A stretch of DNA of 41,248 nt from Gallionella sp. (GTDB taxonomy: Bacteria; Pseudomonadota; Gammaproteobacteria; Burkholderiales; Gallionellaceae), in assembly GCA_022340615.1 (NCBI GenBank), contig JAJDNO010000006.1, forward strand, positions 1 to 41,248, read 5' to 3'. Each line of letters opens with the position of its first letter. Positions within the stretch are counted from its first letter, which is position 1. Made by a program: the position numbers and the translations under genes. Shown here one piece after another: positions 9,592 through 18,977 of this stretch. The notes under the pieces are model-generated. The model was not told where the DNA came from and did no database searches. It saw only the letters and a program-made list of their open reading frames with translations.

Positions 9592-9905
9592 TTGGGTTAG
9601 TGCTGTTCATGCGCCTGATCGTTTTATTCCGGGTAACCTCAAGTTGAATCCAGCTCCTGCTGCAATCCGGCCGGTGTGGATTCGCCGGGACGGCCATTGG
9701 TCTGGCGGCATTGCCGCACGGCGATGCGCGATTGCATGTCCATTGCTAGCCGACAGACAGAAACGTCATGCGATTATAACGCATGCCGCCTGCAGAATAT
9801 CCTGTTCCTGGCCGCACCGAGCTAACCGGCGCATGCAGTGAACGGATTACGGCAAATCATATTTATCTTATACTTCGCCGGCTTTCAATCAATGGAATCC
9901 ACCTT
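9592..9905. promoter_or_regulatory. Divergent intergenic region ruvB / flavin oxidoreductase
   Basis: 314 bp with no convincing gene. It contains two dyads: CATGCG-N7-CGCATG at 9767-9785, whose centre is AT-rich (attataa), and GCGGCA-T-TGCCGC at 9705-9717. A possible -10 (TATACT, 9869-9874) lies about 31 bp before the oxidoreductase ATG, with only a poor -35 match. Both divergent genes presumably start here. Operator function for the dyads is inference. Confidence 0.4.
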
Positions 9906-11000
9906 ATGGCCAGCCCGCTCTTTTCTTCCCTCCCATTGCGCCAGCTCGCGCTGTCAAACCGTATCGTGGTCGCCCCGATGTGCCAGTATTCCGCACAGGA
10001 CGGGAATGTGGGCGACTGGCATCTGATGCATCTGGGGCACCTGTCCCACAGCGGTGCCGGCCTGCTGATCGTGGAAGCGACCGCAGTCGAGTCTGAAGGT
10101 CGCATCACGCCTGCTTGCCCGGGCCTGTGGAACGACGCAAACGAAGCTGCATTCGCCCGGGTGCTGAAAGCGGTAAGACAATATTCGTCCATGCCGGTCG
10201 GGATTCAGCTGGCTCATGCAGGACGCAAGGCCTCCTGTGCGGTGCCATGGCGCGGCGGCAAGCAATTGACCGAACAGGACGGGGGATGGACAACGGTCGC
10301 GCCGTCCGCAATTCCGTTCAGCGACTCCGATGCCGTCCCGCTAGCGCTGGACAAGCGCGGGCTTGAGCGGATACGCGACGCCTTCGTGCAGGCCGCACTG
10401 CGCGCCGACCGGCTCGGAATAGACGCAATCGAACTGCATGCCGCCCACGGCTACCTGTTGCATCAGTTCCTCTCGCCGCTTGCCAATTTGCGCGGCGATG
10501 AATACGGCGGAAAACTGGAAAACCGTCTGCGCTTCCCGCTGGAAGTGTTTACTGCGCTGCGCGCGGCCTGGCCCGGAAACAAACCGTTGGGAGTGCGCGT
10601 CTCGGCGAGCGACTGGGTGGAAGGCGGTTGGGATCTGGAACAGACCGTCGCATTTGCAAAGGAACTTAAAGCAAGGGGCTGCGACTACATACATGCTTCC
10701 AGCGGCGGTTTGTCGCCCGCACAACAGGTAGCGATCGCGCCGGGATATCAGGTGCCCTTTGCCCGGCGCATCAAACAGGAAACCGGAATGACCACGATCG
10801 CGGTCGGCCTGATCACCGAAGCAAGGCAGGCCGAAGCCATCGTCAATGAGGAAAGCGCCGACCTGGTGGCATTGGCGCGCGGCATGCTCTACGACCCGCG
10901 CTGGCCGTGGCACGCAGCAGCCGAACTGGGCGAACAGATATCGGCTCCGCCGCAATACTGGCGCAGCGCCCCTGCCAGCCTGTTCAAACCCGAAAACTGA
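9906..11000 (+). CDS. NADH:flavin oxidoreductase, old yellow enzyme family (YqjM-like)
   Basis: 364 residues, an (alpha/beta)8 FMN protein. The N-terminus has SNRIVVAPMCQYSAQDG, with the redox-modulating Cys typical of the YqjM/XenA subclass of OYEs; HAAHGYLLHQFLSPLANLR carries the conserved substrate-binding His pair region and DEYGGKLENRLRFPLEV the classical signature. These enzymes reduce activated C=C bonds and electrophiles (enones, nitro compounds) with NAD(P)H. The start ATG 9906 (MASPLFSSLPLRQL) matches the family N-terminus; upstream in-frame codons are not protein-like. It is a single gene, convergent with pgl. The physiological substrate is unknown, perhaps reactive electrophile detoxification. 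Confidence 0.93.
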   Translation: MASPLFSSLPLRQLALSNRIVVAPMCQYSAQDGNVGDWHLMHLGHLSHSGAGLLIVEATAVESEGRITPACPGLWNDANEAAFARVLKAVRQYSSMPVGIQLAHAGRKASCAVPWRGGKQLTEQDGGWTTVAPSAIPFSDSDAVPLALDKRGLERIRDAFVQAALRADRLGIDAIELHAAHGYLLHQFLSPLANLRGDEYGGKLENRLRFPLEVFTALRAAWPGNKPLGVRVSASDWVEGGWDLEQTVAFAKELKARGCDYIHASSGGLSPAQQVAIAPGYQVPFARRIKQETGMTTIAVGLITEARQAEAIVNEESADLVALARGMLYDPRWPWHAAAELGEQISAPPQYWRSAPASLFKPEN

Positions 11001-11021
11001 TCAGACATTCTTTCAGCGGTA

Positions 11022-11738
11022 TTACGGCTCGCTGCCACCCAGTAGTCCAGCTTCCAGATAGATATCCGCTCCTCCCGCCGGCGTGATCGCTGCAGCGGGG
11101 ATGTTTTCGCCATTGCGCCAGTCCGTCACCGCCTGCCGCTTGCTTTCCCCGGTAACCAGAAATATCACTTTGCGCGCCGCGCCGAGCCGGTTTGCGCTGA
11201 GCGAGACGCGCTCCGCCGGCGGCTTGGGCGCATCGTGCACCGCAAGTGCGGCCGGCGCATCCGGCGTATTGCCCGGATCTTGGCCAGGAAACAGGCTCGC
11301 GGTGTGTCCGTCTTCGCCCAGACCCAGCAATACCAGGTCGAATTGTTCGATTCCGCTCAGCGTCCTGGTGTAATCAGCAGCGGCGGCTTCCGGTCCTTTT
11401 TCTGCAGGAATCGGATGTATCTGTCCGCGCGGGATCGCAACGTGATCCAGCCAGGTCAGCGCGGCCATCCGGCTGTTGCGCTCGGTATGGTCGACAGGAA
11501 GACAGCGTTCGTCCCCGAAATAGATATGCCACGCTGACCAGTCAGCGTCCGCTGATCGCATCGCCTGATAAATTCTGCGCGGGGTAGTGCCGCCGGCCAG
11601 CACGATGTGGAATTGACCGCGATGACTGATCGCCTGCTGCGCTGCCTGCTGTATCGCCTGCACTGCCGCCGCTTCCAGCTCAGAGATCGTGCTGTAACGG
11701 TGCCAGCGAAAGATTTCGGCATTGCTGGATGAAGGCAT
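11022..11738 (-). CDS. pgl: 6-phosphogluconolactonase
   Basis: 238 residues from ATG 11738; a GTG at 11768 adds ten residues and cannot be excluded. Conserved blocks are LAGGTTPRRIYQ, YFGDERCLPVDHTERNSRMA and LLGLGEDGHTASLFPG, diagnostic of DevB/Pgl. It hydrolyses 6-phosphogluconolactone to 6-phosphogluconate in the oxidative pentose phosphate or Entner-Doudoroff pathway, in the cytoplasm. It lies 76 bp downstream of ftsX on the same strand, so it may be the tail of the ftsY-ftsE-ftsX transcript, although no zwf or other sugar gene is nearby. Family firm, start uncertain. Confidence 0.94.
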   Translation of the reverse strand: MPSSSNAEIFRWHRYSTISELEAAAVQAIQQAAQQAISHRGQFHIVLAGGTTPRRIYQAMRSADADWSAWHIYFGDERCLPVDHTERNSRMAALTWLDHVAIPRGQIHPIPAEKGPEAAAADYTRTLSGIEQFDLVLLGLGEDGHTASLFPGQDPGNTPDAPAALAVHDAPKPPAERVSLSANRLGAARKVIFLVTGESKRQAVTDWRNGENIPAAAITPAGGADIYLEAGLLGGSEP

Positions 11739-11814
11739 AACACCGGTCCCGGAATGAAATGTATGCACGCTCCGCCGCCCGGATGGACCGGGCGATCGCG
11801 CATCCGATTGAAAT

Positions 11815-12711
11815 TCAGCGCGGCTCGATTTGTGACAGATGCCGCGCCACGGAAAGCCATGCGCCCAGCCAGCCCAGATACATCGAGAAGAACAGCAGCG
11901 TCAGGCTGTCTCCCAGCGACAGCGGATGCAGCGCGAATTGGCTGGCATAGAGCTCCGCCAGTCCGACCAGCTGGTGGTTGAGCAGCATCAGGCTGACACT
12001 GATGATGAGCCAGGCCGTAATGCCGCCCAGCAGCCCCTGGATCGCACCGAAATAAAGGAACGGGCGGCGGATGAACGCATTGGTTGCACCGATCAGTTTG
12101 GAAACTTCGATCTCTTCGCGCTGGGTCAGAATCTGCAATCGGATCGTGTTGAAAGTGATCGCAACCAGCGCAAGGCTGAGCAGGCTCGCGAGTATCAGCA
12201 CCAGCATCCGCCCGAACTTGAGCAGGGCTTCAAGCTTGTAGGCCCAGGCCGAATCAAGTTGCGCCTGCTCCACCTTGGGCAGCTTTGCAAGTTCGGTACG
12301 CAACCTGTCCAGCGCCTCGGCTTGGTTCGGCCTGGGATAGACGATGAATGCATCCGGCAAAGGATTCTGGCTCAAGCCCCCGATCACGTCGGAAAGTCCC
12401 GAACTTTTTTTGAGCTGTTCCAGCGCCTGCGCACGCGGGACAAACTGGACCCTTTCAATCTCCGGCTGCTGTTCCAGTTGCTTGCGCAAAGCGTCAACGT
12501 CAGCAGCCTTAGCATCCCTGCTCATGAACAGGCTGATCTGGGGAGTGCCGGAGAACTGGTCGACCAGTCCCTGCGCGTTCTGGAGCAGCACATACATGCC
12601 GGCCGGCAGGCTGAGCGCGATACCGATCACCAGAATATTGAAGACGCCCGACAGTTTGGAGGCGAACATGCGGCGCAATACGCCCACGTTCTGGTCGAAA
12701 GCATGCCTCAT
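11815..12711 (-). CDS. ftsX: Cell division ABC-type permease FtsX
   Basis: 298 residues with the FtsX topology: helix 1 (about 20-44), a periplasmic loop of about 120 residues, then three C-terminal helices (about 165-188, 215-240, 262-285). With FtsE it regulates septal peptidoglycan hydrolases through EnvC-type activators. The GTPQISLFMSRDA and QREEIEVSKLIGATNAFIRRPF segments are family markers. The ATG overlaps the ftsE stop by 4 bp (ATGA). Confidence 0.96.
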   Translation of the reverse strand: MRHAFDQNVGVLRRMFASKLSGVFNILVIGIALSLPAGMYVLLQNAQGLVDQFSGTPQISLFMSRDAKAADVDALRKQLEQQPEIERVQFVPRAQALEQLKKSSGLSDVIGGLSQNPLPDAFIVYPRPNQAEALDRLRTELAKLPKVEQAQLDSAWAYKLEALLKFGRMLVLILASLLSLALVAITFNTIRLQILTQREEIEVSKLIGATNAFIRRPFLYFGAIQGLLGGITAWLIISVSLMLLNHQLVGLAELYASQFALHPLSLGDSLTLLFFSMYLGWLGAWLSVARHLSQIEPR

Positions 12712-13361
12712 GTCTGCAACTCGCCGTGTTTAAGGGCAAGCACACGCGCATCGTCATTTTTCAGCACGCTCTCATCATGGGTCGAGATCAGCAGCGTCAC
12801 GCCGACCTGATGAAAGGATTTGAATATATCCATGATCTCGTGCGCGTATTCGGTATCCAGATTCCCGGTCGGCTCATCGGCCAGCAGGATGGACGGACGG
12901 TTAACGATCGCACGCGCAATGCACAAACGCTGCTGCTCCCCGCCGGACAGTGCGATGGGCTGCGATTTCTCGCGCCTTAGCAGGCCTACCTTGTCCAGTG
13001 CGGCACGAGCCCGCTTGTGGCTTTCGCGGTAGTCAAAACCGCAGATTTGCAGCGGCAGCATCACGTTGTCGAACACGCTGCGGTCGAACAGCAGCTTGTG
13101 GTCCTGGAAGATGATGCCGAGATTGCGGCGCAAATAGGGCAGCGCGCGCGGCTTGAGCACACCGACATTCTGGTGGTTGACCAGCACGCTGCCCAGGTTG
13201 GGCCGCTCGATCGCCGCAATCAGCTTGAGCAGTGTGCTCTTGCCCGCACCGGAATGTCCGGTCAGAAATACCATTTCACCCTCGGCAATCTCGAGCGTGA
13301 CGTTCTTCAGCGCCTGATAGCCGCCGGGGTAACGCTTGTGGACTTGATTGAGTTTTATCAT
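12708..13361 (-). CDS. ftsE: Cell division ATP-binding protein FtsE
   Basis: 217 residues. Walker A GHSGAGKST (35-43), signature LSGGEQQRLCIARA, Walker B ILLADEPTG and the H-loop ISTHD are intact. FtsE binds FtsX at the inner membrane and couples ATP hydrolysis to septal wall splitting. The start ATG 13361 gives MIKLNQVHKRYPGG, the usual FtsE N-terminus. ftsX overlaps downstream and ftsY lies 124 bp upstream, the standard ftsYEX cluster. Confidence 0.97.
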   Translation of the reverse strand: MIKLNQVHKRYPGGYQALKNVTLEIAEGEMVFLTGHSGAGKSTLLKLIAAIERPNLGSVLVNHQNVGVLKPRALPYLRRNLGIIFQDHKLLFDRSVFDNVMLPLQICGFDYRESHKRARAALDKVGLLRREKSQPIALSGGEQQRLCIARAIVNRPSILLADEPTGNLDTEYAHEIMDIFKSFHQVGVTLLISTHDESVLKNDDARVLALKHGELQT

Positions 13362-13485
13362 CGCAATTACAGAACCGTATCCATGAAAAATTTCCCGCAG
13401 CGGCATTGTTTCGGCGTGTCACTTTCGCGACGCGGGAATACCAGGGCAACAGGCCATCTCCCTCGCTTCATGAATGGAATTTCCA

Positions 13486-14469
13486 TCACTCTTCCAGCCC
13501 CATCAGGGCCGCAACAAAGTCTTCCGCAACAAAGGGCCGCAGATCTTCGAGCCCTTCGCCCACGCCGATGAATCGTACTGGAATCGGGTGCGCCTTGGCA
13601 ATTGCGGCTATCACACCGCCCTTGGCCGTGCCATCCAGTTTGGTGAGGATCAGCCCGGTGACGCCGAGTGCCTGGTCGAAAGCCTTGACCTGGCTCAGCG
13701 CGTTCTGTCCGGTGTTGGCATCCAGCACCAGCAGCACCTCGTGCGGCGCATCGGGAATCACCTTGGCAATGACGCGCTTCACCTTCCTGATTTCTTCCAT
13801 CAGGTTCGCCTGCGTGGTCAGCCGACCCGCCGTATCGGCCAGCACCACGTCGATGCCGCGCGCCTGCGCCGCCTGTACCGCATCGTAGATCACCGCGGCA
13901 GTATCGCCGCCCTGCTGCGCGATGACCGTCACGTTGTTACGCTCGCCCCAGGCCGCCAGCTGTTCCCTGGCGGCGGCGCGGAACGTGTCGCCCGCGGCCA
14001 GCAACACCGACAAACCATGGCCCTGCAGGTATTTGGCCAGCTTGCCGATCGAAGTGGTCTTGCCCGCACCGTTCACGCCAACGATCATGATCACGAAGGG
14101 TTTATGAGTCCTGACCTGCTCCGGGACCAGCGGTTTGGCAAGCGGCTCGAGCAGCCTGAGCAGGCAATTCGCGAGTGCTTCTCTGAGTTCGGATGCTTCA
14201 CTCAGGCGCTTTTCCCTGACCTGGTGGCGCAGTTCGGCCAGCAGTGACTGGGTCGCATTCATGCCGACATCGGAGGTGACCAGGATGGTTTCCAGTTCCT
14301 CGTAAAGATCGTCGTCTATTTTCCCGCCGCGAACGAACAGGCCGCTCAGCTGGTCACCGGTGCGCGCCAGTCCCGACTTGAGCTGTGCGAACCATTCGGA
14401 AGCCGGCTTGTCTGGGTTGTCCTGGTCGCTGTCTGATCCGGCTGGTTTCTTTTTGAGGAAACTGAACAT
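13486..14469 (-). CDS. ftsY: Signal recognition particle receptor FtsY
   Basis: 327 residues. A short N-terminal acidic region (to about 35), a helical N domain, and an SRP GTPase G domain with GVNGAGKTTSIGKLA (G1), DTAGR (G3) and TKLDGTAKGG (G4-G5). FtsY docks SRP-ribosome complexes at the inner membrane for co-translational insertion. The acidic A domain is short compared with Escherichia coli, which is common outside enterobacteria. It is first in the ftsYEX cluster and divergent from the M16 peptidase genes, with a shared 218-bp upstream region. Confidence 0.97.
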   Translation of the reverse strand: MFSFLKKKPAGSDSDQDNPDKPASEWFAQLKSGLARTGDQLSGLFVRGGKIDDDLYEELETILVTSDVGMNATQSLLAELRHQVREKRLSEASELREALANCLLRLLEPLAKPLVPEQVRTHKPFVIMIVGVNGAGKTTSIGKLAKYLQGHGLSVLLAAGDTFRAAAREQLAAWGERNNVTVIAQQGGDTAAVIYDAVQAAQARGIDVVLADTAGRLTTQANLMEEIRKVKRVIAKVIPDAPHEVLLVLDANTGQNALSQVKAFDQALGVTGLILTKLDGTAKGGVIAAIAKAHPIPVRFIGVGEGLEDLRPFVAEDFVAALMGLEE

Positions 14470-14687
14470 TGTTTTAATCTGCTGATGCTAATAATGACGT
14501 GGGTGCCAAGACGCGTCGTAGTGGGCTTGAAGAAGGGCCGCAGCGACGGGGTGTCTGCATCGGTCATGTGGTTATCGGTATTCGAACATGGTATGCGGGC
14601 GATCAAATGCCGCATAATGCACGCGCATTTTATGCCGATTATGAGTTGAAAGGTTCCGATTTATTCGTTTAAGGGTTGCAAAAGACT

Positions 14688-16052
14688 ATGAGAACTATCC
14701 TGTTTTATTTAATTCTGCTTTTGGGTCTGTCGTTCAGCGCCGCTCAGGCGGAGGTGTTCGAACGCACGCTGCCAAACGGCCTGAAAGTCATCGTCAAGGA
14801 AGATCACCGTGCTCCTGTGGTGGTTCAGCAGGTCTGGTACAAGGTCGGCAGCATGGACGAGAGCACTGGAACAACGGGTGTCGCGCATGCGCTGGAGCAC
14901 ATGATGTTCAAGGGCACCAAAACCGTGCCCGCTGGCGAGTTTTCCAGGCGCATTGCGGCGGCAGGAGGGCGCGAGAACGCGTTCACCAGCAGCGATTACA
15001 CCGCGTATTTCCAGCTGCTGTACAAATCGAGGCTGCCGCTGGCGATGAAGCTGGAAGCCGACCGCATGCAGAACCTGAACCTGACCGAAAAGGAATTCAG
15101 CAAGGAGATCAAGGTAGTCATGGAAGAGCGGCGCATGCGCACCGACGACGACCCGCAGTCCCGGATGAATGAAGTCATGATGGCGACGAGCTATGAAGAG
15201 CATCCCTACCACAATCCGGTGATCGGCTGGATGAGCGACCTGCAGAAGCTCACCGTGAACGACGTCAAAGCCTGGTACAAAACATGGTATGCGCCCAACA
15301 ACGCGACCCTGGTAATTGCCGGCGACGTCAAGCCGAAAGAAGTATTCGCGCTTGCAAAGCGCTATTACGGCTCCATCCCCATGCGTACCTTGCCACCGCG
15401 GCACAACTTTTTCGAACCCCGTCAGATAGGAATCAAGCGCGTGGTCGTGAAAGCGCCCGCCGAATTGTCCCGGCTGGAGATGGCTTACCACACCCCGGTA
15501 CTGAGGGATCCGGAACATGACTGGAAGCCCTATGCGCTGGATGTGCTGGCGGGCGTGCTGGCCGGCAACGGCTCGGCACGACTGAACCAGCATCTGGTGC
15601 GCGAGCAGCAGGTCGCGATCTCGGCAGACGCCGGATATGACGATGAATCGCGCGGTCCCAGCCTGTTTACGCTGGATGCGACACCGAGCACCGGCAAGAC
15701 GGTGCAGGATGTCGAAGCGGCACTGCGCAACCAGATCACTTTGCTGCAGAAGAACGGCGTCAGCGAAGACGAGTTGAAGCGCGTCAAGGCGCAAGTCATG
15801 GCAGACGAAGTGTACAAGCGCGATTCGGTGTTCTACCAGGCGATGCAGATCGGGCAACTGGAAAGCATCGGGCTTGGCTACAAGGCAATTCCGGTGATGC
15901 TGGAAAAGCTGCAGGCAGTAACTGCGGAACAGGTTCAGCAGGTCGCCAGGGAATTCCTGCAAGACGACAATCTGACGGTCGCGGTGCTCGATCCGCAACC
16001 GCTCTCGGGAAAGAAGCTGCATCAGTCCGAAGGAGGTTTCAATGTACGCTAA
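14688..16052 (+). CDS. Periplasmic M16 family zinc metallopeptidase (catalytic partner)
   Basis: 454 residues from ATG 14688; a TTG four codons upstream is less likely. The signal peptide MRTILFYLILLLGLSFSAAQA indicates export. The inverted zinc motif HALEH (His67, Glu70, His71) and the distal glutamate region VVMEERRMRTDDDP (about 135-148) show an active M16 pitrilysin-like enzyme. The C-terminal half is the second M16 domain. It overlaps the next gene by 11 bp. Relatives pair with an inactive paralogue to degrade peptides in the periplasm. The substrate is unknown. Confidence 0.94.
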   Translation: MRTILFYLILLLGLSFSAAQAEVFERTLPNGLKVIVKEDHRAPVVVQQVWYKVGSMDESTGTTGVAHALEHMMFKGTKTVPAGEFSRRIAAAGGRENAFTSSDYTAYFQLLYKSRLPLAMKLEADRMQNLNLTEKEFSKEIKVVMEERRMRTDDDPQSRMNEVMMATSYEEHPYHNPVIGWMSDLQKLTVNDVKAWYKTWYAPNNATLVIAGDVKPKEVFALAKRYYGSIPMRTLPPRHNFFEPRQIGIKRVVVKAPAELSRLEMAYHTPVLRDPEHDWKPYALDVLAGVLAGNGSARLNQHLVREQQVAISADAGYDDESRGPSLFTLDATPSTGKTVQDVEAALRNQITLLQKNGVSEDELKRVKAQVMADEVYKRDSVFYQAMQIGQLESIGLGYKAIPVMLEKLQAVTAEQVQQVAREFLQDDNLTVAVLDPQPLSGKKLHQSEGGFNVR

Positions 16053-17376
16053 GGCAGAACTGGTCAAATTCATCTGGATTGCGGCCTTATGCTGCATTTC
16101 AACCGTAGCCAGCGCCACTCCCGCAATCCAGCACTGGAGAACCAACAATGGTGCGAAGGTGTTGTTCGTGGAGGACCACGATCTGCCGATGCTGGATATC
16201 GAGGTGACACTGCAGGCGGGGAGCAGTTTCGACACACTGGACAAATCCGGCGTCGCGGGCCTGACCCACAAGCTGCTGGATGCGGGTGCGGGCGGATTGA
16301 GCGAAGACCAGGTCTCACGAGGGATGGCGGACATTGGCGCGCAATTCGGCGGCGGCTTCAACCAGGACAGCGCCAGCGTATCGTTGAGAACGCTGAGCAA
16401 GCCGGAGCTGCGGGACAAGGCGCTGGACATCATGGCGCGGGTGCTGCAGCACCCGGAATTTCCGGAGAAGATCCTGACGCGAGAGAAAGCACGCCTGATC
16501 TCCGCGCTGAAAGAAGCGGAAACCATGCCGGAAAGCATCGCCGAAAAGGCTTTCCAGAAAGCGGTATTCGGCACCCATCCGTACGCTTTGCCCGTTAACG
16601 GCGAGGTCGACACGGTAGGCAAGCTCACGGTGCAGGATATGCGCGATTTTTACCGGGCGCATTACCAGGCCGACCATGCCGTGGTCGCGATCATCGGCGA
16701 TGCAACGCGTACTGAAGCGGAAGCGATCGCACTGCAGCTCACCGCACAATTGCCGGTATCGCCCGCGCCAGCCGCATTGCCCAGGGTGATGACAAAAATC
16801 GCCGCGAGCGAACTGCGCATCCCGCATCCGGCCAGTCAGAGCCATATCCTGATCGGCGCGCCCGGCGTCGCGCGCGGCGACCCGGATTATTTCCCGCTGT
16901 TTGTCGGCAACTATGTACTGGGGGGCGGCGGTTTCGAGTCGCGTCTGATGAACGAAGTGCGCGAAAAACGTGGCCTTGCTTACAGTGTTTACAGCTATTT
17001 CATGCCGCTCAAACAGCCCGGCGCGTTCCAGATCGGCCTGCAAACAAGGAAGGATCAGGCCGATGAAGCGCTCAAGCTGGTTCGCGGCACGCTGGCGAAC
17101 TTCATCGCCAACGGCCCGACCAGGCAGGAATTGCAGGCCGCCAAACAGAATATCATCGGCGGCTTTCCGCTGCGCATCGACAGCAACCGCAAGATACTCG
17201 GCTACCTGAGCGTGATCGGCTTCTACGATCTGCCTTTGTCCTATCTGGACGATTTCACGCACAACGTCGAAAAGGTCACGGTCGCGCAGGTCCGCGCTGC
17301 GTTCGCGCGCCACATCGATCCGATGGAAATGGCAACAGTGATCGTCGGCGCACCCGAAGAAAAGGCGGCCAAGTAA
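16042..17376 (+). CDS. Periplasmic M16 family protein, zinc motif lost (non-catalytic partner)
   Basis: 444 residues with a signal peptide (to about Ala25). The position of the HxxEH motif reads THKLLD (residues 75-80), so the zinc ligands are missing, but the R/Y substrate-holding motif is retained (REKRGLAYSVYSYF). This is the expected signature of the non-catalytic half of an M16B heterodimer. The start ATG 16042 has a near-perfect Shine-Dalgarno AAGGAGG (16030-16036) inside the previous gene, and overlap with it implies equal co-production. It is 8 bp upstream of rsmD. Confidence 0.93.
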   Translation: MYAKAELVKFIWIAALCCISTVASATPAIQHWRTNNGAKVLFVEDHDLPMLDIEVTLQAGSSFDTLDKSGVAGLTHKLLDAGAGGLSEDQVSRGMADIGAQFGGGFNQDSASVSLRTLSKPELRDKALDIMARVLQHPEFPEKILTREKARLISALKEAETMPESIAEKAFQKAVFGTHPYALPVNGEVDTVGKLTVQDMRDFYRAHYQADHAVVAIIGDATRTEAEAIALQLTAQLPVSPAPAALPRVMTKIAASELRIPHPASQSHILIGAPGVARGDPDYFPLFVGNYVLGGGGFESRLMNEVREKRGLAYSVYSYFMPLKQPGAFQIGLQTRKDQADEALKLVRGTLANFIANGPTRQELQAAKQNIIGGFPLRIDSNRKILGYLSVIGFYDLPLSYLDDFTHNVEKVTVAQVRAAFARHIDPMEMATVIVGAPEEKAAK

Positions 17377-17384
17377 CAAAGCGT

Positions 17385-17918
17385 ATGAACAAGGTGAGGA
17401 TAATCGGCGGCGAACTGCGCAGCCGCGTAATCAGTTTCCCGGATGCGGACGGGTTGCGACCCACCCCGGATCGCGTGCGCGAAACACTGTTCAACTGGCT
17501 GGGGCAAACGCTGTACGGCCGCGCCTGTCTGGACCTGTTCGCCGGAAGCGGCGCGCTCGGATTCGAAGCCGCATCGCGGGGCGCGGAAAAGGTCGTGATG
17601 GTGGAACTCGACCGCGCAGCCATGCGCGCGCTGCAGGACAATATCGGGAAGCTCGGCTGCGCAAATGTGTCCGTGCAGGGGCAGGATGGGCTAGAATTCG
17701 TGTTGCGGAATGCTGACAAGTACGATGTAATTTTCCTGGATCCGCCATTCCAGAAGGATTATCTGCCCAGACTGCTGGAAATCCTGCCCGAACGCCTGAA
17801 CGAAAACGGCGTGGTGTATGTCGAGTCGGGCACCGCAATCGAGGTCCCGCCGTCCTGGCGAACGGTCAAGTCCGGCAAGGCCGGCCAGGTGCATTATCAA
17901 TTGCTGAAAATTGCTTAA
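17385..17918 (+). CDS. rsmD: 16S rRNA (guanine966-N2)-methyltransferase RsmD
   Basis: 177 residues, Rossmann methyltransferase. The N-terminal RIIGGELRSRVISFP and LRPTPDRVRETLFNWL blocks are diagnostic; the SAM motif is LDLFAGSGALGFEAASRGA and the catalytic motif IFLDPPF (DPPF) is of the N6/N2 amino type. It methylates G966 of 16S rRNA in the 30S subunit. It begins 8 bp after the M16 pair. The last base of its stop is also the first base of an inverted-repeat element that fills the gap to coaD. Confidence 0.96.
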   Translation: MNKVRIIGGELRSRVISFPDADGLRPTPDRVRETLFNWLGQTLYGRACLDLFAGSGALGFEAASRGAEKVVMVELDRAAMRALQDNIGKLGCANVSVQGQDGLEFVLRNADKYDVIFLDPPFQKDYLPRLLEILPERLNENGVVYVESGTAIEVPPSWRTVKSGKAGQVHYQLLKIA

Positions 17919-18184
17919 ATCCATTTTGTTGGAAGGCAGGATGGACACGGCAATACGAAGTATTCGGGGCGGGCAATCCTGCCGCTCCGCGCTCCCGCAC
18001 CGGAGGGCTGCGCCCCACCGCGTCGCGCGGGCATCGCAAGGAGCCGCGCATAGCCAGCGACTTGCCCGCTTGTGGGCTTAGTCGAATGGCTAGTAGTATC
18101 TTCAGTGAATGACGCAGGCATATCAGTTTGGTAGACCAGGAATGAGCGAGCATGCGACACCGTGATTCGCCAACAAAATGGATT
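17918..18184. repeat. 267-bp MITE-like element with 15-bp perfect terminal inverted repeats
   Basis: The ends are perfect 15-bp inverted repeats: AATCCATTTTGTTGG at 17918-17932 and its reverse complement at 18170-18184. Inside is a hairpin made of GGCAGGAT (17935-17942) and ATCCTGCC (17976-17983), enclosing a smaller AATAC-GAA-GTATT palindrome. No convincing protein is encoded, and no target-site duplication is obvious. The element lies exactly between rsmD and coaD and its right end stops four bases before the coaD ATG, so it must supply the coaD leader. Origin as a non-autonomous insertion is inference. Confidence 0.6.
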
Positions 18185-18188
18185 CAAT

Positions 18189-18969
<781 letters not shown>

Positions 18970-18977
18970 CCGTCCCG

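Noticed and set aside
14709-16628. 639-codon minus-strand open frame
   Set aside because: Antisense to the M16 peptidase pair, without signal or motif; shadow of well-supported genes.
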